Shown here: in pieces, positions 8,373 through 17,254 of the stretch
Position numbering within the stretch: the first letter of the stretch is position 1
Layout of the letters: every line of letters begins with the position of its first letter
NCBI GenBank assembly: GCA_027214385.1
Contig: JAPVXR010000010.1
Location: 1-64,000 of the forward strand
From: Cryomorphaceae bacterium 1068
GTDB lineage: Bacteria > Bacteroidota > Bacteroidia > Flavobacteriales_D > Cryomorphaceae
Direction: 5' to 3'
Length of the DNA: 64,000 bases
The notes under the pieces: model-generated
What the model was told of the DNA's origin: nothing
What the model saw: only the letters and a program-made list of their open reading frames with translations
The model's database searches: none
Made by a program: the position numbers and the translations under genes

Positions 8373-9365
8373 GTGAATTCTAAAACAACCGAACTCGTGA
8401 ATACAGTATTCAGCATCGACGTAGAAGAATGGTTCCATATTTTGGAAACAGATTCTGTGTCCAAAACTATCTCTGACTGGGATAGATACCCTAGTAGAAT
8501 AAATGAGTCCATGAACATGCTTTTTGATGTTCTGGATAAGCACAACGTTAAAGCTACTCTATTCTTCTTGGGCTGGGTTGGTGAAAAATACCCCCACATC
8601 GTCAAGGAAGCTTGCAAGCGAGGACATGAAATTGCTTCTCACGGTTATTACCACGACTTGGTATATGAGTTGGGTTATAAGAAATTCAGAGAAGACATAC
8701 GGCGTTCAAAAGCTCTTCTGGAAGATCTTTGCGGTCAGGAAGTAAGAGGATACAGAGCACCGGGATTCTCACTTACTCCAGAAGCCTCTTGGGCATACCC
8801 GGCCTTGATAGAAGAAGGATTTACTTACAGTTCCTCTATTTATCCCGCTAAGCGCGCTCACGGTTTTTTCACTGATTTTGGCGATGAGCCACGTGAAATC
8901 ATTTATCAAGGAAACTCAATTGTTGAATTTCCAATGACCGTTTTGGAAGCTCCGTTTACTTCATTGTCCTGCTTTGGAGGTGGTTATTTCAGACTGTTCC
9001 CTGTTAGCTGGTACAAGGCTGCAGCCGAAATGTTGAAGAAAAAAGACAAGAATTTGATCTTTTATATCCACCCCAGAGATATTGATATCGAGCAACCTAA
9101 ACTGGACCTACCGATGAAGAGAAAGATCAAATCATACATCAATGTAGGAACTACCTTATCGAAGATTGATAAGATTTTGGAAGGTGAAAACTATACCAAC
9201 TTTGAAAAAGTAATCGAGAGAACTCAGATTAGCTCTTTGCCAAAGGCTATTGTCCACACAGAGAAAGGAATTGAACGGACCTTCTTAAATTTTGAAAAAA
9301 GAACAGGATCCGTCAAGGAAAAAAGAAACCCTCGTCGTGTGATTCCTATTGCCACTACTGAGTAA
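8373..9365 (+). CDS. Polysaccharide deacetylase, XrtA/PEP-CTERM type with DUF3473
   Basis: 330 residues. GTG start with a purine-rich TGGAGG 6 bases upstream, unusual here and supporting this start. The NodB-fold catalytic domain opens with FSIDVEEWFH (metal-binding Asp), then GHEIASHGYYHDL with the two metal His residues and RGYRAPGFS. The C-terminal third matches DUF3473, found in the deacetylase subfamily linked to exosortase/EPS loci. It should remove N-acetyl groups from a surface polysaccharide. No glycosyltransferases are adjacent, so it stands alone between its own promoter and terminator. Confidence 0.88.
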   Translation: MNSKTTELVNTVFSIDVEEWFHILETDSVSKTISDWDRYPSRINESMNMLFDVLDKHNVKATLFFLGWVGEKYPHIVKEACKRGHEIASHGYYHDLVYELGYKKFREDIRRSKALLEDLCGQEVRGYRAPGFSLTPEASWAYPALIEEGFTYSSSIYPAKRAHGFFTDFGDEPREIIYQGNSIVEFPMTVLEAPFTSLSCFGGGYFRLFPVSWYKAAAEMLKKKDKNLIFYIHPRDIDIEQPKLDLPMKRKIKSYINVGTTLSKIDKILEGENYTNFEKVIERTQISSLPKAIVHTEKGIERTFLNFEKRTGSVKEKRNPRRVIPIATTE

Positions 9366-9402
9366 AAAATTGCATTCAATATATCAGACACTCTCTAAGC
9401 GC

Positions 9403-9435
9403 AAGCCCTTCGAAAAATCGTTGGGCTTTTTTTTT
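9403..9435 (+). terminator. Intrinsic terminator of the deacetylase gene
   Basis: AAGCCC (9403-9408) pairs with GGGCTT (9423-9428), with an inner CGA/TCG pairing, followed by nine or more T. Confidence 0.9.
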
Positions 9436-9508
9436 GGATTAATTAAAGCCTATATAATTGTAATGTCAGATAGAATATGCCTACCATAGCTACTCAGTGA
9501 TACGTATT

Positions 9509-10873
9509 CTAAACACTCGGTGGTAGCTCTTTCTGAATCATATCCATTAACACAACCAGGTCTTCATCTTTAGCAAAGTTGCTTCCGTTTAGAAGCCTGA
9601 ACTGTTTGAAAAACTCTTCTCCTGAAAGCTTTATTTCCCTGTACTCAGCCGCCAACATTAAGGCCCTGATGTGTGGGTTGAACTTGCCTGAGGTCTCGCG
9701 TTCCGCTAATTTCCAACTACGGTTGATCTTCACCATCTGCTCTGTGTTTCCAATTTTCAGCTGAGCGTAGAAGTAGTTCCGAAAAAAGTAGTGCCATTTA
9801 AATTGGAATATTTTGCTGCCGAGCTCGTTGAAAAATCGTGTCGCAAACCCCACGCACTTTGCGTATTGTTGTTTCCGGTTCAAACACCTGCAATAATTAG
9901 AGGCAAAAACAACTCGTCTGCTCTGATCCAATGTGGCCTTGTACATCGGGAAAGTTTCCTGCATCTTCTTCATGGCTTCATCCGGCCGGTCGAGATGCAA
10001 TAAAACGCTCACGTAATTATTAAGGTAGTACAAGTAATCCTCTGTATGGTGCTTTACAGATTGAAATCCGAAATATGCAGCTCTTTCGTAATCGCCCTTA
10101 GAATTGCAAATAATGAGCTTATTTGCGTAAATATTAGCCAGAATACGTCGGGAATAAAAATCACCTTCAAACAATTCTTTCTCTAATTCTTCAAAAGGCT
10201 CAAAAAGTGAATCCCATTTTTTCTGACCGATGTGATACATGAAATAAGCCAATAAAGCATGAAACCGATTTTTCTTAGACAATTCCTTATCTCTGAAAGC
10301 GGATAGGAGCCACTCAATTTGAGTTTTTTCTAATTCTTTTTGTTCCGCGAAGGCGTTAATACGAGTGAGTTCGTTGACCTCTTCTTCTACGTTTCTATTC
10401 CTACTTACCGCAGCGCGAAAACGGTCTAAAAAAGCTTGAACCATGGCATAATCTGAGTGACGGAAACGCCTTAGAAGGTAGCCACCATAATTCTCTACTA
10501 AGCGATAGAAGCTGTCCATATGAAACCATCCGATTTCAAATACCTTCATCTCCTTCAAAATCCTGCTTTGTTCCTTTGGAGAGATAGAGTCTACCGTAAT
10601 CTGATAATTGGTCATGCTAATCCACTCAAAATAGGCATCGACATCCCGTTCTTTGAGCTTCTTGGAAATGCTCGCCATGAGCTTCGAATACTTTCGTAAA
10701 TCGATGGACGGATCAAACTCGATGCCTTTCCATGGTTCGCCTACCCTCAGCTCGATTCTCTCCAAGATTTGAATAATCTCCCTATCCTCGTACGAATTAT
10801 TCTTTTGTACATACTCTATTTCAGATGGAAACAGAGTATCCACAAAAGCCGTGAATTTCTTGAGCTTAGGCAT
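9509..10873 (-). CDS. Large helical (TPR-like) protein, unknown
   Basis: 454 residues, no signal peptide or membrane helix, rich in Lys, Glu, Tyr and Phe, all-helical in appearance. The centre (about 180-370) has degenerate TPR-like helix pairs, for example YERAAYFGFQSVKHH and DRPDEAMKKMQETFPMYK. Many Flavobacteriia have such long cytoplasmic proteins of unknown role. It begins 17 bases after the stop of the exported hydrolase at 10891, so it is probably the last gene of that unit, though the content does not suggest a shared job. Confidence 0.7.
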   Translation of the reverse strand: MPKLKKFTAFVDTLFPSEIEYVQKNNSYEDREIIQILERIELRVGEPWKGIEFDPSIDLRKYSKLMASISKKLKERDVDAYFEWISMTNYQITVDSISPKEQSRILKEMKVFEIGWFHMDSFYRLVENYGGYLLRRFRHSDYAMVQAFLDRFRAAVSRNRNVEEEVNELTRINAFAEQKELEKTQIEWLLSAFRDKELSKKNRFHALLAYFMYHIGQKKWDSLFEPFEELEKELFEGDFYSRRILANIYANKLIICNSKGDYERAAYFGFQSVKHHTEDYLYYLNNYVSVLLHLDRPDEAMKKMQETFPMYKATLDQSRRVVFASNYCRCLNRKQQYAKCVGFATRFFNELGSKIFQFKWHYFFRNYFYAQLKIGNTEQMVKINRSWKLAERETSGKFNPHIRALMLAAEYREIKLSGEEFFKQFRLLNGSNFAKDEDLVVLMDMIQKELPPSV

Positions 10874-10890
10874 TGCCGTCTAAGGTAACT

Positions 10891-11844
10891 CTAGTTCAGG
10901 AAATTCACGATCAACTGATTCACTTCGTCAGCTTTCTCGAACATTACAAAATGGCCCGCCTTTTTGATGACCTCTACCTGTGAGTTCGGAATGAGCTCGC
11001 CTCCATGTTCGGCAATTTTTGCTGAGCTTCCTCCGTGCAAGTATCGATTGGGAATAAGCTGATCAGCAGCTCCCATGACAATTAAAGTAGGCTGTTTGAT
11101 TTTTGATAAATCTCGGATGACGGGTTGATTGACCATTCCCTGAATGGACTTGGTAATGCCATAGCAATACCACAAAAAGTCCTCTCCTGCTCCTGTCATG
11201 GCATATCGATCTTCTACCATGAAAAAGGCGTCATCGGGCATCTTGTAAAAGTTGTGACCCAAGTTGGACTCTATGGCATCCAGAGGAGTAAGCATAACTC
11301 CCTTTGCGGTAATGGCATCCCTAAACCACTCTTTCTCTCCTTCGCTAAAGGTTTCAATTCCAGCCGGGGCTACAAGGACGAGTTTACTGACACGATCGGG
11401 ATGACTCAATGCCGTTACGATGGAGATTTGTCCACCCATCGAATGCCCCGCCAAAACCACTTTGTTCAAACCGATCGAATCCATAAAGGCAATTACTGAT
11501 TTGGAGAAAAAGGTCATCGAGCCTTCGTACTCTCCTTTGGAAGAGCGGCCATATCCGGGCAGATCAATAGCAATGCAACGGTAACTGTTTTTCAACTCTT
11601 CGATGTTCTTCTTCCAAGCGGGCGCATAACTCCCCAGTCCATGAATGAAGAGAATGGTCTCGCTTCCTGAGCCTTCGTCCATGTAGGCGATCTCCATCCC
11701 ATTAAATATGGCCTGTTTGGAAACAGAATAGGGATATTCAATCTTATCAAAGCTATCAACTCGCTCTAGATCTTTGTAAAAAGTTTGAGCTGTGATAGAA
11801 GCCGTAAAAAACAGACTTACGAGTATAAAGAGGTAGTTTTTCAT
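10891..11844 (-). CDS. Exported alpha/beta hydrolase
   Basis: 317 residues from the ATG at 11844; the six codons upstream overlap the previous gene and would spoil the leader. Signal peptide MKNYLFILVSLFFTASITAQ, so it acts in the periplasm or outside. Alpha/beta hydrolase fold: oxyanion region FIHGLGS, nucleophile elbow GHSMGG with Ser at 135, and C-terminal GHFVMFE His. The start is 2 bases after the stop of the outer-membrane barrel gene, so the two are cotranscribed. Likely an esterase or lipase; the substrate is unknown. A second, cytoplasmic alpha/beta hydrolase is coded at 17247. Confidence 0.87.
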   Translation of the reverse strand: MKNYLFILVSLFFTASITAQTFYKDLERVDSFDKIEYPYSVSKQAIFNGMEIAYMDEGSGSETILFIHGLGSYAPAWKKNIEELKNSYRCIAIDLPGYGRSSKGEYEGSMTFFSKSVIAFMDSIGLNKVVLAGHSMGGQISIVTALSHPDRVSKLVLVAPAGIETFSEGEKEWFRDAITAKGVMLTPLDAIESNLGHNFYKMPDDAFFMVEDRYAMTGAGEDFLWYCYGITKSIQGMVNQPVIRDLSKIKQPTLIVMGAADQLIPNRYLHGGSSAKIAEHGGELIPNSQVEVIKKAGHFVMFEKADEVNQLIVNFLN

Positions 11845-11846
11845 GA

Positions 11847-13445
11847 TCAAAACATTAACCATTTAAAAGCCAAATATGCAGTCCATGGATCAACGGGCCT
11901 AGTGCCTAATCGATCCTCGGCATCTACAAATTGATCTCCATTAGCATAAGGAGCATCGTAAAAATCGCCAAGCCATACATGGGCAGCACGAACTTCAATT
12001 TCCATCAAGGTTTTGATTTTCCAACGTATGCCGAAGTTGGCTTCCAAACCTATTTGGGTTCCTCCACGACTGAGGGCTGCATTGGACATGGCGTAGGCTC
12101 CATTTGCTGATAATATCCACTTATTCGGCACAACTGCTTTGCTTACCTGTACATTGACAGCGTTGAGCCCGGCACCCAAATTAGAAATATCACTGATCAG
12201 CGGCATGTATCGGTTGACTACATTCCCGGAAGGGAAAAGCACACTCGTACCTATACCAATTGGTAAGTTACCCGGTGCACCCCATGTATTCCCTGTTATT
12301 ACCCCTGTATACTCTCCATCACTTATTCCATCTTCATCACCGGTAGTGTAGAGATAATCAGCAGTGATCTGATCGTCGGGAGTATTCCCGAATCGGTAGC
12401 CGTAGCGAAGGTTTAAACCGAAACCATTGATATCAGCTACCCGACCATTTTCTCCTTCGATGTTTCCAAGGTTGTAGTTGAAGAACCCGGATAACTTGTG
12501 ATTGTGGTAGGTATACTCTCTGTTGTAATCAAAAAAGGTTCCCAGCCAAGTCACGTTGGTTTCGTAATCTGTATCGGGAAAGACAAACCTATATGCACCT
12601 GTATATTCAGTAAGTAAGCTCTTGGGGCCTTGACCCAGAATAGAGGCTCCTCCCCTCCCATTTGATTTGTCATTAACATGATACACCGATCCGCCGATGT
12701 TGAAGGCAGACATGGCTTTGTAGACTCCCATTGCTTTGTAAAGCCAAACATCATCGCGCAACTCGATGCGATTTTCCCAAAGGTTAAAGATGCCCGCAGA
12801 CACACTACCTCTCGCAAAATCGTGTCGGAAACTAATTCCGGCAGCATCTCCCGCCCAGTACATCAGCCTGTAACCGGTATCGAGGAGTTTATCCACAGTA
12901 GTACGATATGGATGATATGGAGTATCAAAGGTTCGCATCAAACCAAAATTGATGGCATAACCATAAGCAGGAATGATCTCGACCTCGATGTTTTGGGTTT
13001 GTAAATTGACGAAGTCAGCATTGAAACCTGCACCTTGATTTCCTCCCGAACCGTAAGCCGCATCACCCCATGTCCAGTCTATTTCGAATGATGCACGAAG
13101 AGTAACTTTTCCGTCCATCAATTTTGGCGTATACAGGAAAAAAGGTAAAAAACGCTGTTCCACAAAGGAAGTGTAGGTGGTATCTGATGATCGAGCGGTA
13201 CTTCTGCCAAACATACGTCCTATGACCTGACCTTGAAAAAAATCGTTTCGTGGAAAGTAGTTTGCAGTTACACCTTGGGTAAAAAAATAGGCGACAAAAG
13301 TCAATTCCTTATTTGCCTTTATTGGAATTTCCCGATTGAAATAGTACTCAGTATTTGTAGCATTGGTGTCGGGCAATTCTGCATCCTGACCCAAAGCGAG
13401 AATTGTACACAGTATAAAGGCGAAGAAAAGTCTGATGTGCAGCAT
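11847..13445 (-). CDS. Outer-membrane beta-barrel protein (porin-like)
   Basis: 532 residues, signal peptide ending near LALGQ. The remainder is rich in Tyr, Trp, Asn and Gly with alternating strands and ends in a hydrophobic strand with terminal Phe (AYLAFKWLMF), the hallmark of an outer-membrane barrel. Size fits a 16-18 strand porin of the alginate-export or capsule-porin kind. No plug domain is visible, so it is not a TonB-dependent receptor. It shares a transcript with the exported hydrolase. The ATG is only 7 bases past the terminator of the upstream operon, so its promoter must overlap that hairpin, or the gene depends on readthrough. Confidence 0.8.
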   Translation of the reverse strand: MLHIRLFFAFILCTILALGQDAELPDTNATNTEYYFNREIPIKANKELTFVAYFFTQGVTANYFPRNDFFQGQVIGRMFGRSTARSSDTTYTSFVEQRFLPFFLYTPKLMDGKVTLRASFEIDWTWGDAAYGSGGNQGAGFNADFVNLQTQNIEVEIIPAYGYAINFGLMRTFDTPYHPYRTTVDKLLDTGYRLMYWAGDAAGISFRHDFARGSVSAGIFNLWENRIELRDDVWLYKAMGVYKAMSAFNIGGSVYHVNDKSNGRGGASILGQGPKSLLTEYTGAYRFVFPDTDYETNVTWLGTFFDYNREYTYHNHKLSGFFNYNLGNIEGENGRVADINGFGLNLRYGYRFGNTPDDQITADYLYTTGDEDGISDGEYTGVITGNTWGAPGNLPIGIGTSVLFPSGNVVNRYMPLISDISNLGAGLNAVNVQVSKAVVPNKWILSANGAYAMSNAALSRGGTQIGLEANFGIRWKIKTLMEIEVRAAHVWLGDFYDAPYANGDQFVDAEDRLGTRPVDPWTAYLAFKWLMF

Positions 13446-13452
13446 GATGCAG

Positions 13453-13491
13453 AAAATAAAAGGAGGAGCTTCTTTAAATTAAAGCTCCTCC
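13453..13491 (-). terminator. Intrinsic terminator between two minus-strand operons
   Basis: GGAGGAGCTT (13462-13471) pairs with AAGCTCCTCC (13482-13491); on the minus strand the stem is followed by TTTTATTTT. It closes the six-gene operon ending at 13501 and lies directly before the ATG at 13445. Confidence 0.9.
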
Positions 13492-13500
13492 GTTGGTGAA

Positions 13501-14265
13501 TTATTCTACTCGTAGATATTTTTGTACTAGGTTATTTCCAAAAAACCCACCTGAAGTTGAACCAAATCCTCCTGATACTGTGGGAGGAGTAACCCCTGTC
13601 AGAGCAGGATCAGTCTGAACAACCTCGTACCACATTGAATCAGGAGACGCAGAATAAACTTGAACAATTCCCATAGCAGTGCGAGAATCCGGTGTGGTCT
13701 GAGACAAAGTTATTTCGTAAATACCCGCTACGTCATTGCCTGTGACCGTATAACTTCCGCTAAATTCAGTCACAGCTCCATCCTGCGTTGAAAAAACTTC
13801 ATATTGTTGATTACTCATGAAAGTGGCGTTGATTTCCGTTACACCTGCACCCGATAGAGTACCACCTACATCATAAGCTTCCCATTCTCCAACAATGGGA
13901 TTATCCGTAGCGGAACTCAACGGACCTGCATACGAACTGCTGCCATCAGCGCAATTATTACGAACATAGAAGTCATAATCGGTATCGCCCATCAATCCAT
14001 CTACTGTAAACGGATTGCTGTCAGCCGTAACTTCTGTTCCGCTTCCCTGGGCAAATCCGGTTTCACCATATTCAATAGTCCAAGCTGAACCTGTTGAAGT
14101 CCAAGATAATGTCACAGAGTTTGCTTCGGTGTCATCGACTAATAAGTCTGTAGGAGTCGCACAAGCACCCGGTGTGTTATCGTCATCGTCGTCATCATCG
14201 TTACATCCTGTAAAAACTAGACCAAGGCTCAATAGCCCCAAGAAAAAATACTTACTCATTTTCAT
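13501..14265 (-). CDS. Lipoprotein with fibronectin type III domain
   Basis: 254 residues. The leader MKMSKYFFLGLLSLGLVFTG is followed by a lipobox Cys (FTGC) and a run of Asp residues, a usual Bacteroidota outer-membrane lipoprotein start. Residues 38-120 form one fibronectin type III domain (PTDLLVDDTEANSVTLSW to DYDFYVRNNC). The C-terminal half resembles a lipocalin-like beta barrel (NPIVGEWEAYDVGGTL). The first ATG forms an ATGA overlap with the stop of the acyl-CoA ligase gene, so it is translationally coupled to it. In this operon it may be a binding or scaffold protein facing the periplasm or surface; that is inference. Confidence 0.8.
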   Translation of the reverse strand: MKMSKYFFLGLLSLGLVFTGCNDDDDDDDNTPGACATPTDLLVDDTEANSVTLSWTSTGSAWTIEYGETGFAQGSGTEVTADSNPFTVDGLMGDTDYDFYVRNNCADGSSSYAGPLSSATDNPIVGEWEAYDVGGTLSGAGVTEINATFMSNQQYEVFSTQDGAVTEFSGSYTVTGNDVAGIYEITLSQTTPDSRTAMGIVQVYSASPDSMWYEVVQTDPALTGVTPPTVSGGFGSTSGGFFGNNLVQKYLRVE

Positions 14266-15740
14266 GATTTTGTTGGTTTTTGAAGTTTAATTGATTTTGA
14301 AAGTTTCTGCTTGTCAATTTTCCCTGTAGCGTTTACGGGAAGTTCATTTTCAAAGAAGAAATATTTTGGAATTTTAAATTTTGCCAGATTCTTCAGACAG
14401 TACGCTTTTAGCTCATCTTGAGTGAGGGATTCATTCTGTTTGAGTACGATAAAACTCGCTCCAGATTCACCCCATTTTTCGTCGGGAACGCCTACCACTG
14501 CAACATCTGCAACGGCAGAATGGGATTGCAGTACCTTCTCCACTTCACGAGGGTAAACGTTTTCTCCACCGCTGATGTACATTTCTTTTTTCCGCCCCGC
14601 TACGTAAATATAGCCTTCGCTATCTTTCCTGACCAAGTCGCCCGTTTTGAACCAGCCTTCAGAGAAAGACTTTTGATTGGCCTCTTCGTTGTTCCAATAG
14701 CCCGGGGTCACATTGGGGCCAGCCAGCCATAATTCACCCACCTCATTGGGGCCACATTCAGCGCCCGAATCGTTCACGATTTTTCCATTGACGTAGAAAT
14801 TGTAAAACCCGATCGAGCCTCTCTTGCGAATGGTATCGCTCTGATGAAGGGAGGTAACATTTGGGCCGACTTCTGTCAAACCATAGCCCTGACGAATCGG
14901 AATATTCTTTTCAGACCAAAGTTCGATCATGGGGATGGGCAAGGCCTCACCACCAACGATGAAATAGCGGATGTTGGACAAGTCGGCTGTTTTGAACGCT
15001 TCGGTGTCCACCATCATTTTAAGCATCGTCGGCACAGCCATAAAGAGCGTAGAGCCGCTGCTTTCGAGCTTTTCCATAACTTCTTCGGCCACGAAATCGT
15101 TCTGCAACCAAATGGTTCCACCGCGATGCAGCAGCGGAGTGATCAGCACATTCCAGCCACCCGTATGGAAAGCAGGCATGCAGTTCAGTGTGACGTCATC
15201 AGAACTCAAATCCAGCCGAAGCGCCGTATTGACACTGTTCCAAAACAGCATCTTGTGGGTGTAAATCGCTCCTTTGGGAAAACCCGTTGTGCCCGAAGTG
15301 TAGAGGATGAAAATCGGATCATTTTCCTCGAGTGAGTTCAAATAAGGCTCAGCCTTTTTTCTCAGGTCGGCAAAACCGATCTGCGAGTTTTTGTTCTCGA
15401 CCAACTTTTCTTGGAAGGCAGGTTCCGACAAAACCAGTTTCGCTTTTGAATCTTCAATTTGGTACTCCACCTCGCGTGGGGTCAATCGGGTATTGATGGG
15501 CACTAAAATGTATCCAGCCTTTTGGGCGGCACCGAAGAGGGCGATCAGTTCAATCGAAAAAGAGGAAAGTATCGCTATTCGATCTCCTTTCTCCAAGCCA
15601 TAGTCGCGGTGCAATACCCCCGAAATATCAGATGCTTTATCATTTAGCTGCGCATATGTTATTTCTTTTTCGTCCTCTACCACAGCTACCTTTCCGGGAG
15701 AGAACTCAGACCATTTTACAAACCAATCAAACTCGTTCAT
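14262..15740 (-). CDS. AMP-forming acyl-CoA ligase (ANL superfamily)
   Basis: 492 residues. The P-loop-like ATP motif YTSGTTGFPKG lies near 147, the A5 motif GYGLTEVGP in the centre, TGDLV near 365 followed by the hinge GRKKEMYISGGENVYPREVE, and the A10 lysine in NATGKIDKQ near 473. All catalytic motifs are intact. It should activate a carboxylate to an acyl-adenylate and then to a CoA thioester; 492 residues fits medium/long-chain or aryl-acid ligases. It overlaps by 4 bases both the symporter gene before it and the lipoprotein gene after it. OleC of the olefin pathway belongs to the same superfamily, but nothing here marks this protein as OleC. Confidence 0.88.
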   Translation of the reverse strand: MNEFDWFVKWSEFSPGKVAVVEDEKEITYAQLNDKASDISGVLHRDYGLEKGDRIAILSSFSIELIALFGAAQKAGYILVPINTRLTPREVEYQIEDSKAKLVLSEPAFQEKLVENKNSQIGFADLRKKAEPYLNSLEENDPIFILYTSGTTGFPKGAIYTHKMLFWNSVNTALRLDLSSDDVTLNCMPAFHTGGWNVLITPLLHRGGTIWLQNDFVAEEVMEKLESSGSTLFMAVPTMLKMMVDTEAFKTADLSNIRYFIVGGEALPIPMIELWSEKNIPIRQGYGLTEVGPNVTSLHQSDTIRKRGSIGFYNFYVNGKIVNDSGAECGPNEVGELWLAGPNVTPGYWNNEEANQKSFSEGWFKTGDLVRKDSEGYIYVAGRKKEMYISGGENVYPREVEKVLQSHSAVADVAVVGVPDEKWGESGASFIVLKQNESLTQDELKAYCLKNLAKFKIPKYFFFENELPVNATGKIDKQKLSKSIKLQKPTKS

Positions 15741-17254
15741 AGTGGTTTTGTTTGAGGTTGAACAGAACTGACCTTTTGAGCAGAAAGTAAAATCAACAAG
15801 CCAATAGCCGAGGAAATCAGTATGGCATAAGTAGCGGCAATGGCAGGGTTGTTTATTGCGCCTTTCATGTAGGGGCCGATGTTTCCATAGTATACAGAAA
15901 AATGGACGAGAATGGCAGTGACGGAACTCACAATAGCGGCAATAGGAGAAGTCTTCTTGGAAAACATTCCCATGACCAGTGGGAAGAAAGCTGCACTGAA
16001 AAATGCATAGACTCCATTTTGGGCAAAAATGGCAACGCTTAAATCGGGATCAGCGATTTGCCGTGCCGATAAAATCACGGTAAGTACGGCCAGTCCAACG
16101 ATGACGCCTCGGTTGAGTAATATTTTCGAGCGATTCGACCACTCCGATAATTTGGTGGAATTAGAAAGAAAAAGATCATTCGTGAACGTAACCGAAAGAC
16201 TCTGAATTAACCCTTCCAGAGTAGATATTCCCGCGGCGATTAATCCCAGAGTCACCAAGAGTCCTGTGCCCACTCGGAAATTCTCAACGATATAAGCCGG
16301 CACGAGTTGATCGGGTGGCAAAGGATTGCCATTTAAAGTCATATCGGGAAAACTGATTCTCGCATAAAGCCCTACAATCACTACGGAAAAGAAAATGACC
16401 ATGGTGAGAATCGCCGTCAACAAATATTGATTGACTTGGGATTCATCTTTGAGAATTAAAGATTTAGTAATGATGTGAGGTTGACAAACCACCGCCACGC
16501 CGATTACAATTTGACAAAAGACAATTTCGAAATAATCACGGAATAGAAAACTATCAGGGTTGGTGTATTCGGTTAAGCGTGGATCGATGGTTTCCAAGGT
16601 GCTCATAAAACCTGACCAGCCCTCGGCGAAGTATTCGTGGCCGGACAAAATCAAAATCACGGCAACAATGAGCATTAGCAGTGCTTGGATGGTATTGGTG
16701 TAAACCAAGCTATTAGCTCCTCCAAACATCATGTATCCAAAGACGAAAATGACGATACCGACCATCACTACCGTCGGGTCGGCGCCAAGCGGAGCTGCAA
16801 GCAGCTGGGCTAAGCCCACTACGATCAATACGATGAAGGTGACCAGTAAAATGGACAAAAGCGCGAAGCCCGTTCCATAGGCCTTGCTTCCGAATCGATT
16901 GGCCATCCATTGTGCCATGGTCAACGCCTTTACTTTAGTGCCGTGCGCTCTGAATCGTTTGGTCAGAAGGACCAATGATATAAATGCAGCCGCGGGCAGA
17001 ACCAATACATAGGCGATCAATCCTGAAACGCCGTAGAGGCCGATCAAACCCGGATTAATAATAAAAGTAGCTGCGGAAGTCATGCTGGCCGCCAATGCCA
17101 GACCAACCGCTGCGGGCGAGAAGGCAACGCTTCCGAGCGCGTAGTCTTCAATATTGCCCGTGTTCTTGGCTCCCCGAAATACCACAACAAGAATGACGCC
17201 CATCAGAACGGCGAGCATCAAAAGAGTGGGCCATATTTCGGTAAGACTACCCAC
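15737..17254 (-). CDS. Sodium:solute symporter (SSS family)
   Basis: 505 residues with about 13 hydrophobic helices. GTG start, overlapping the hydrolase gene before it by 8 bases. The SSS core is visible: ALAASMTSAATFIINPGLIGLYG in the first helices (helix 1 substrate/sodium region) and GLIAAGISTLEGLIQSLSV in helix 8. It resembles the acetate/monocarboxylate/proline branch. Being placed directly before a CoA ligase, it most simply imports the carboxylate that the ligase activates; this is inference from position. Confidence 0.87.
   Translation of the reverse strand: MGSLTEIWPTLLMLAVLMGVILVVVFRGAKNTGNIEDYALGSVAFSPAAVGLALAASMTSAATFIINPGLIGLYGVSGLIAYVLVLPAAAFISLVLLTKRFRAHGTKVKALTMAQWMANRFGSKAYGTGFALLSILLVTFIVLIVVGLAQLLAAPLGADPTVVMVGIVIFVFGYMMFGGANSLVYTNTIQALLMLIVAVILILSGHEYFAEGWSGFMSTLETIDPRLTEYTNPDSFLFRDYFEIVFCQIVIGVAVVCQPHIITKSLILKDESQVNQYLLTAILTMVIFFSVVIVGLYARISFPDMTLNGNPLPPDQLVPAYIVENFRVGTGLLVTLGLIAAGISTLEGLIQSLSVTFTNDLFLSNSTKLSEWSNRSKILLNRGVIVGLAVLTVILSARQIADPDLSVAIFAQNGVYAFFSAAFFPLVMGMFSKKTSPIAAIVSSVTAILVHFSVYYGNIGPYMKGAINNPAIAATYAILISSAIGLLILLSAQKVSSVQPQTKPL

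Noticed and set aside
14844-15335. 163-codon plus-strand open frame inside the acyl-CoA ligase gene
   Set aside because: Shadow of the ligase reading frame; composition rich in His/Arg as expected for an antisense frame.
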